Of a stretch of DNA of 64,000 nucleotides, positions 61,555 through 64,000 are shown piece after piece. The stretch comes from Sesamum alatum (taxonomy: Eukaryota > Streptophyta > Magnoliopsida > Lamiales > Pedaliaceae), in NCBI GenBank assembly GCA_034509735.1, contig JACGWO010000002.1, positions 51,581,115 through 51,645,114 of the forward strand, in the 5' to 3' direction. A model generated the notes under the pieces. It worked only from the letters and a program-made list of their open reading frames with translations. It did no database searches and was not told the origin of the DNA. Numbering within the stretch: the first letter of the stretch is position 1; each line of letters starts with the position of its first letter. Made by a program: the position numbers and the translations under genes.

Positions 61555-61740
61555 CCATTCGTTGCCGCTGCAGCATCATCAAGATTCTCATATATCAAGA
61601 TTAATTTCTCAGGCTCATAAGAGTGGGTTAAAAAACATAAAATTAAATGGGGTCCCAAAGAGGGCTCCCCAAACCACTCCCACGTAGCCCTAGAAAAAAA
61701 GATATGTGAATCTTGATGATGCTCCATCTGCAAAAAATGA
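61555..61740 (-). ncRNA. MIR172: MIR172 precursor hairpin
   Basis: On the minus strand the 3' arm holds the mature 21-mer at 61588-61568, starting AGAATCTTGATGATG and ending CTGCAG, the miR172c/d-type sequence. The 5' arm at 61725-61705 reads GGAGCATCATCAAG then ATTCACA, the usual passenger strand of that type. GCATCATCAAGATTC pairs perfectly with GAATCTTGATGATGC, and pairing continues outside; the loop is about 116 bases. miR172 silences AP2-like genes and promotes flowering and adult-phase growth. The locus is non-coding; a 70-codon frame over the hairpin is incidental. Read on the plus strand it would fold too, but the arm identities fit only the minus strand. Confidence 0.94.
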
Positions 61741-62672
61741 CTGACTGTCTTCAGATCTCCGTCGTCAATCCATATAAACGATACATAATACTTGAAAAAA
61801 TGGGGAAAAGGGAATTAAATCCACAAGAGGGAGGGAGGGCATAGGAAAGTTTCAAATAAAAACCCTAATTTGAGATCACTATATAGGGGTTGAAAGAAAA
61901 GTGAGGGGAAAAAGCAAAGAACAAGAAAACAGCTGCGAAGTGTTTCCATCTGATTGCACAACGAGTGAGATCCAGTTGGAGAAAAACTTTTTAACATCCC
62001 TCCAAAAGAATTTAACCCTAAAAATTAACACAAAAAAGAAATATGAACAAGAGGGTCTGAGAACTGCTTAGACAAGATGATAGAAAACCTAAGAGAGAGA
62101 GAGAGAGCAGCAGAAGAGAATTAAAGGGAGGAAGAAAGAAGCAATTGTGGGATGAGGTATAAAGATTGTAAAGGGGTTTGTTATTTATAGAGGTAATGGA
62201 TGGAAGAAGAGATAAGCAATGAATGCGAGATTTGAGGACTGTTTGGGTTGGGAGCCATAAAATCTGCACGCACAAAAAAAACACAACACGCAGTGAGAGA
62301 GAGAGAGAGAGATGGATTATTAGTAGTAGCTATAACAGTTAAGCATCGCAATCGATGGTAGCAAAAAATAGCAGTAACTTTAATAGTTACTGAGAGAGCG
62401 CAGTTTCTAAACAGATGTTGAAGCATAAAAACTTACACAGTAATGGCGGAAATTAGGAGGGGAAGGATTTGTTGCGTCCTGCACAAGCCTTGGCAAAGAT
62501 GGCCGGAATTGACATTTGACATTTGACAGACACACACAGAGAGACTGAGATGAGAGAGCCCTCTCTCTCTCTACTCTCTAGGGTTTCAATTTTTTGCTTG
62601 CTTCCCTTCCTACTTTTCCATTTTTGGAACCCTTTTAGCTTTGCCTTTCTGCTGCTAAACCTCTTATATAAT
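61741..62672 (-). ncRNA. MIR172: MIR172 primary transcript 5' part and promoter
   Basis: On the minus strand ATTATATAAGAG (complement of 62661-62672) is a good TATA box, placing the start near 62632. A CT/GA-rich leader follows (62544-62580), then a clear donor TGTGTAAGT at 62439-62431, which suggests the primary transcript is spliced before the hairpin exon. The acceptor is not certain. GA-repeats occur at 62092-62106 and 62295-62312. AACCCTAA motifs lie at 61861 and 62024. Confidence 0.6.
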
Positions 62673-62753
62673 TTCTTTTTTCTATATAATAATTAATTCA
62701 AAAACACGGCCAACTTTTAATTCTATCAATTAATGTATACATATATATGACAA

Positions 62754-62769
62754 CCCCCCCCCCCCCCCC
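62754..62769. repeat. C16 homopolymer
   Basis: Sixteen consecutive C in very AT-rich DNA, just upstream of the MIR172 promoter region and 22 bases before a CACTA-type end. Such runs are prone to sequencing and length error. Confidence 0.9.
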
Positions 62770-62791
62770 ATATCATGTTCATCATGACCTG

Positions 62792-63654
62792 CACTGTACA
62801 AAGAAAAAGGCTATTAGAGACGAAATTTGTCACAGATTTTCGGACTAAAGGTCGTCCCTTTTAATATTTGCATGGATTTATGAACGTATTTCAGATAGAA
62901 AAACTGCCCCCTCCAAAGAGTGATTCGGAAAAAGTTTGGGTGGAATTCAAATGGAATATGTTATCCGTCCGAATATTTCGAACGGATTTCGAATGAAAAT
63001 ATGGATAGCTTTGGGACGAATAGTTTAGTCCCACCGTAAGAATTTGGGACGAATTTTTAGACGAATTGGCTCTTATTCTTTTTGGGACGGCTGGTGTTGC
63101 AAATCCATTTCAAAGGTAGAAATCCAACTTAAAATATTTGATACGTTGTATGAGCTTGGCACGGTGATGTTGGGACGGAAGCTGTCACAAACGCCGTCCC
63201 CAAATTTTAATACATTTTTTTAAAAGAAATTTTTTTTTTTGTTTTTCTATTTTTGACACTTTTTTAAAATATTTTATTAAACTTAAATTTAAAGATACCC
63301 TTTTTTTTAAAAAAAAAAATTAAATTATAATTAAATTAAAAAAATTTAGATACATTGTATTGTTTACCATCTCAATTAAAAAGAATATTATAAATTTCAA
63401 TTTAACAGTTAGGGCGAATGCTGGTCGGTGGGCTTAGAGTCTGCAGCATCCTCGATCGACTGATGCGTTGATTTCTCATTGGGGCGTCAGAGGCCGAGGT
63501 GGGGGTACGTGGGTTGGGTTGTCGATTGCAGGTCGGGGAACAACGACGGGATGCCCATCTTGTTGCTACAAACCGTCCAAAATTGGGAAGTTTTTCCTAC
63601 TAATATTGGTTATTCCAAATTTTCGTCCCAAATCAATATTTCTTTTTCGTAGTG
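62792..63654. mobile_element. Probable CACTA-type non-autonomous element with GGGACGA repeats
   Basis: The left end CACTGTACAAAGAAAAAGG and right end ATTTCTTTTTCGTAGTG are approximate inverted repeats. GGGACGAAT, GGGACGG and their complements recur inside (for example 63002, 63048, 63084 and 63624), as in subterminal repeats. The flanking triplets CTG and TTA differ, so a target duplication is not shown. Open frames inside have no recognisable domain. Confidence 0.5.
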
Positions 63655-63885
63655 TTAGAATATATATTAGCAAATGCTTTAATTTCTACTTTTGCTTACT
63701 TAATGCTTTAATTCTTGATCTCATGAATAAGTAACTAAGTTCAAATATATTACCAAATGCTCGTATAATTTATACTGTACGTTATATAGTTGTAATCATT
63801 CATGTATTTTCCTTTCGTGTTACATCTATATGTGTGTGTGTGCGCACGCACATAATTTTAAGTGCTCGTATCTTTTATTTGCTTC

Positions 63886-64000
63886 ACTTAATAGACTGGT
63901 ATATCATATTTAACGATGGTTAATATCATTGTTAATAATAAATAGTCGTAGCAAATTAATAGTTAATAATCACGATCACACAACGATTGTTGGTCGTGGT
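63886..64000. mobile_element. CACTAG-family element, copy cut by the window edge
   Basis: TTTAACGATGGTTAATATC through CGATTGTTGGTCGTGGT matches the first part of the element at 40084 (TTTAACCATGATTAATTG through ATGGTTGTTAGCCGTGGT). Its end lies beyond the window. The left border is uncertain. Confidence 0.5.

Noticed and set aside
61521..61733. 70-codon minus-strand frame over the MIR172 hairpin
   Set aside because: The sequence is explained by the miRNA hairpin; no protein features.
1..64000. CRISPR arrays, operons or other prokaryotic systems
   Set aside because: The window is a plant nuclear region with spliced genes; no spaced short direct repeats were seen.

Overview
The window is nuclear DNA from a flowering plant, almost certainly a eudicot. 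The evidence is multi-exon genes with GT-AG introns, AT-rich intergenic DNA full of small inverted-repeat transposons, a plant L1-type LINE with an RNase H domain, and plant-only gene families (GRAS, PMT, CCS52B, TRP-type telomere proteins, MIR172). An asterid such as a member of Lamiales would fit, but the sequence alone does not settle that.

Layout. 0.1-2.4 kb (-): 5' part of an RCC1-repeat (UVR8/RCC1-like) gene running off the left edge, with a cluster of CACGTG G-boxes upstream. 4.7-9.4 kb: a diverged duplicated segment; two Mutator-type MITEs with 9-bp target duplications sit inside one copy, and a dead last exon of a MATE transporter lies beyond. 11.1-15.2 kb (+): an apparently intact DTX35-like MATE transporter whose introns carry transposons. 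17.5-21.8 kb (+): a PMT11-like Golgi methyltransferase. 23.7-27.7 kb (+): an SCL14-like GRAS regulator with a long leader and two tiny uORFs, followed by a perfect 133-bp tandem duplication. 28.5-43 kb: mostly gene-free, with a tRNA-derived SINE with intact target duplication, a decayed L1 LINE (endonuclease, reverse transcriptase, RNase H) and a CACTA-type element. 43.3-46.7 kb (+): a TRP/TRFL telomere-repeat-binding protein (ubiquitin-like domain plus Myb). 49.4-50.5 kb (-): an F-box protein. 51.3-53.0 kb (+): a small FtsJ/RrmJ-type rRNA 2'-O-methyltransferase. 53.5-56.5 kb (-): an APC/C activator of the CCS52B/FZR3 type. 56.8-60.2 kb: nested MITE and CACTA elements. 61.5-62.7 kb (-): a MIR172 locus with both hairpin arms recognisable. 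62.8-64 kb: further CACTA-type elements.

The genes are independent single-copy loci and do not form a pathway or cluster. The most informative results are the MIR172 gene (no protein, easily missed), the exactly delimited transposon insertions (several with target duplications), the MATE exon relic, and candidate control elements: G-boxes by the RCC1-like gene, M-phase (MSA-like) elements by CCS52B, and uORFs and enhancer-type leader introns in the SCL14-like and TRP genes. No new kind of biological system was recognised. Exon borders were read by hand from splice sites and reading-frame continuity.
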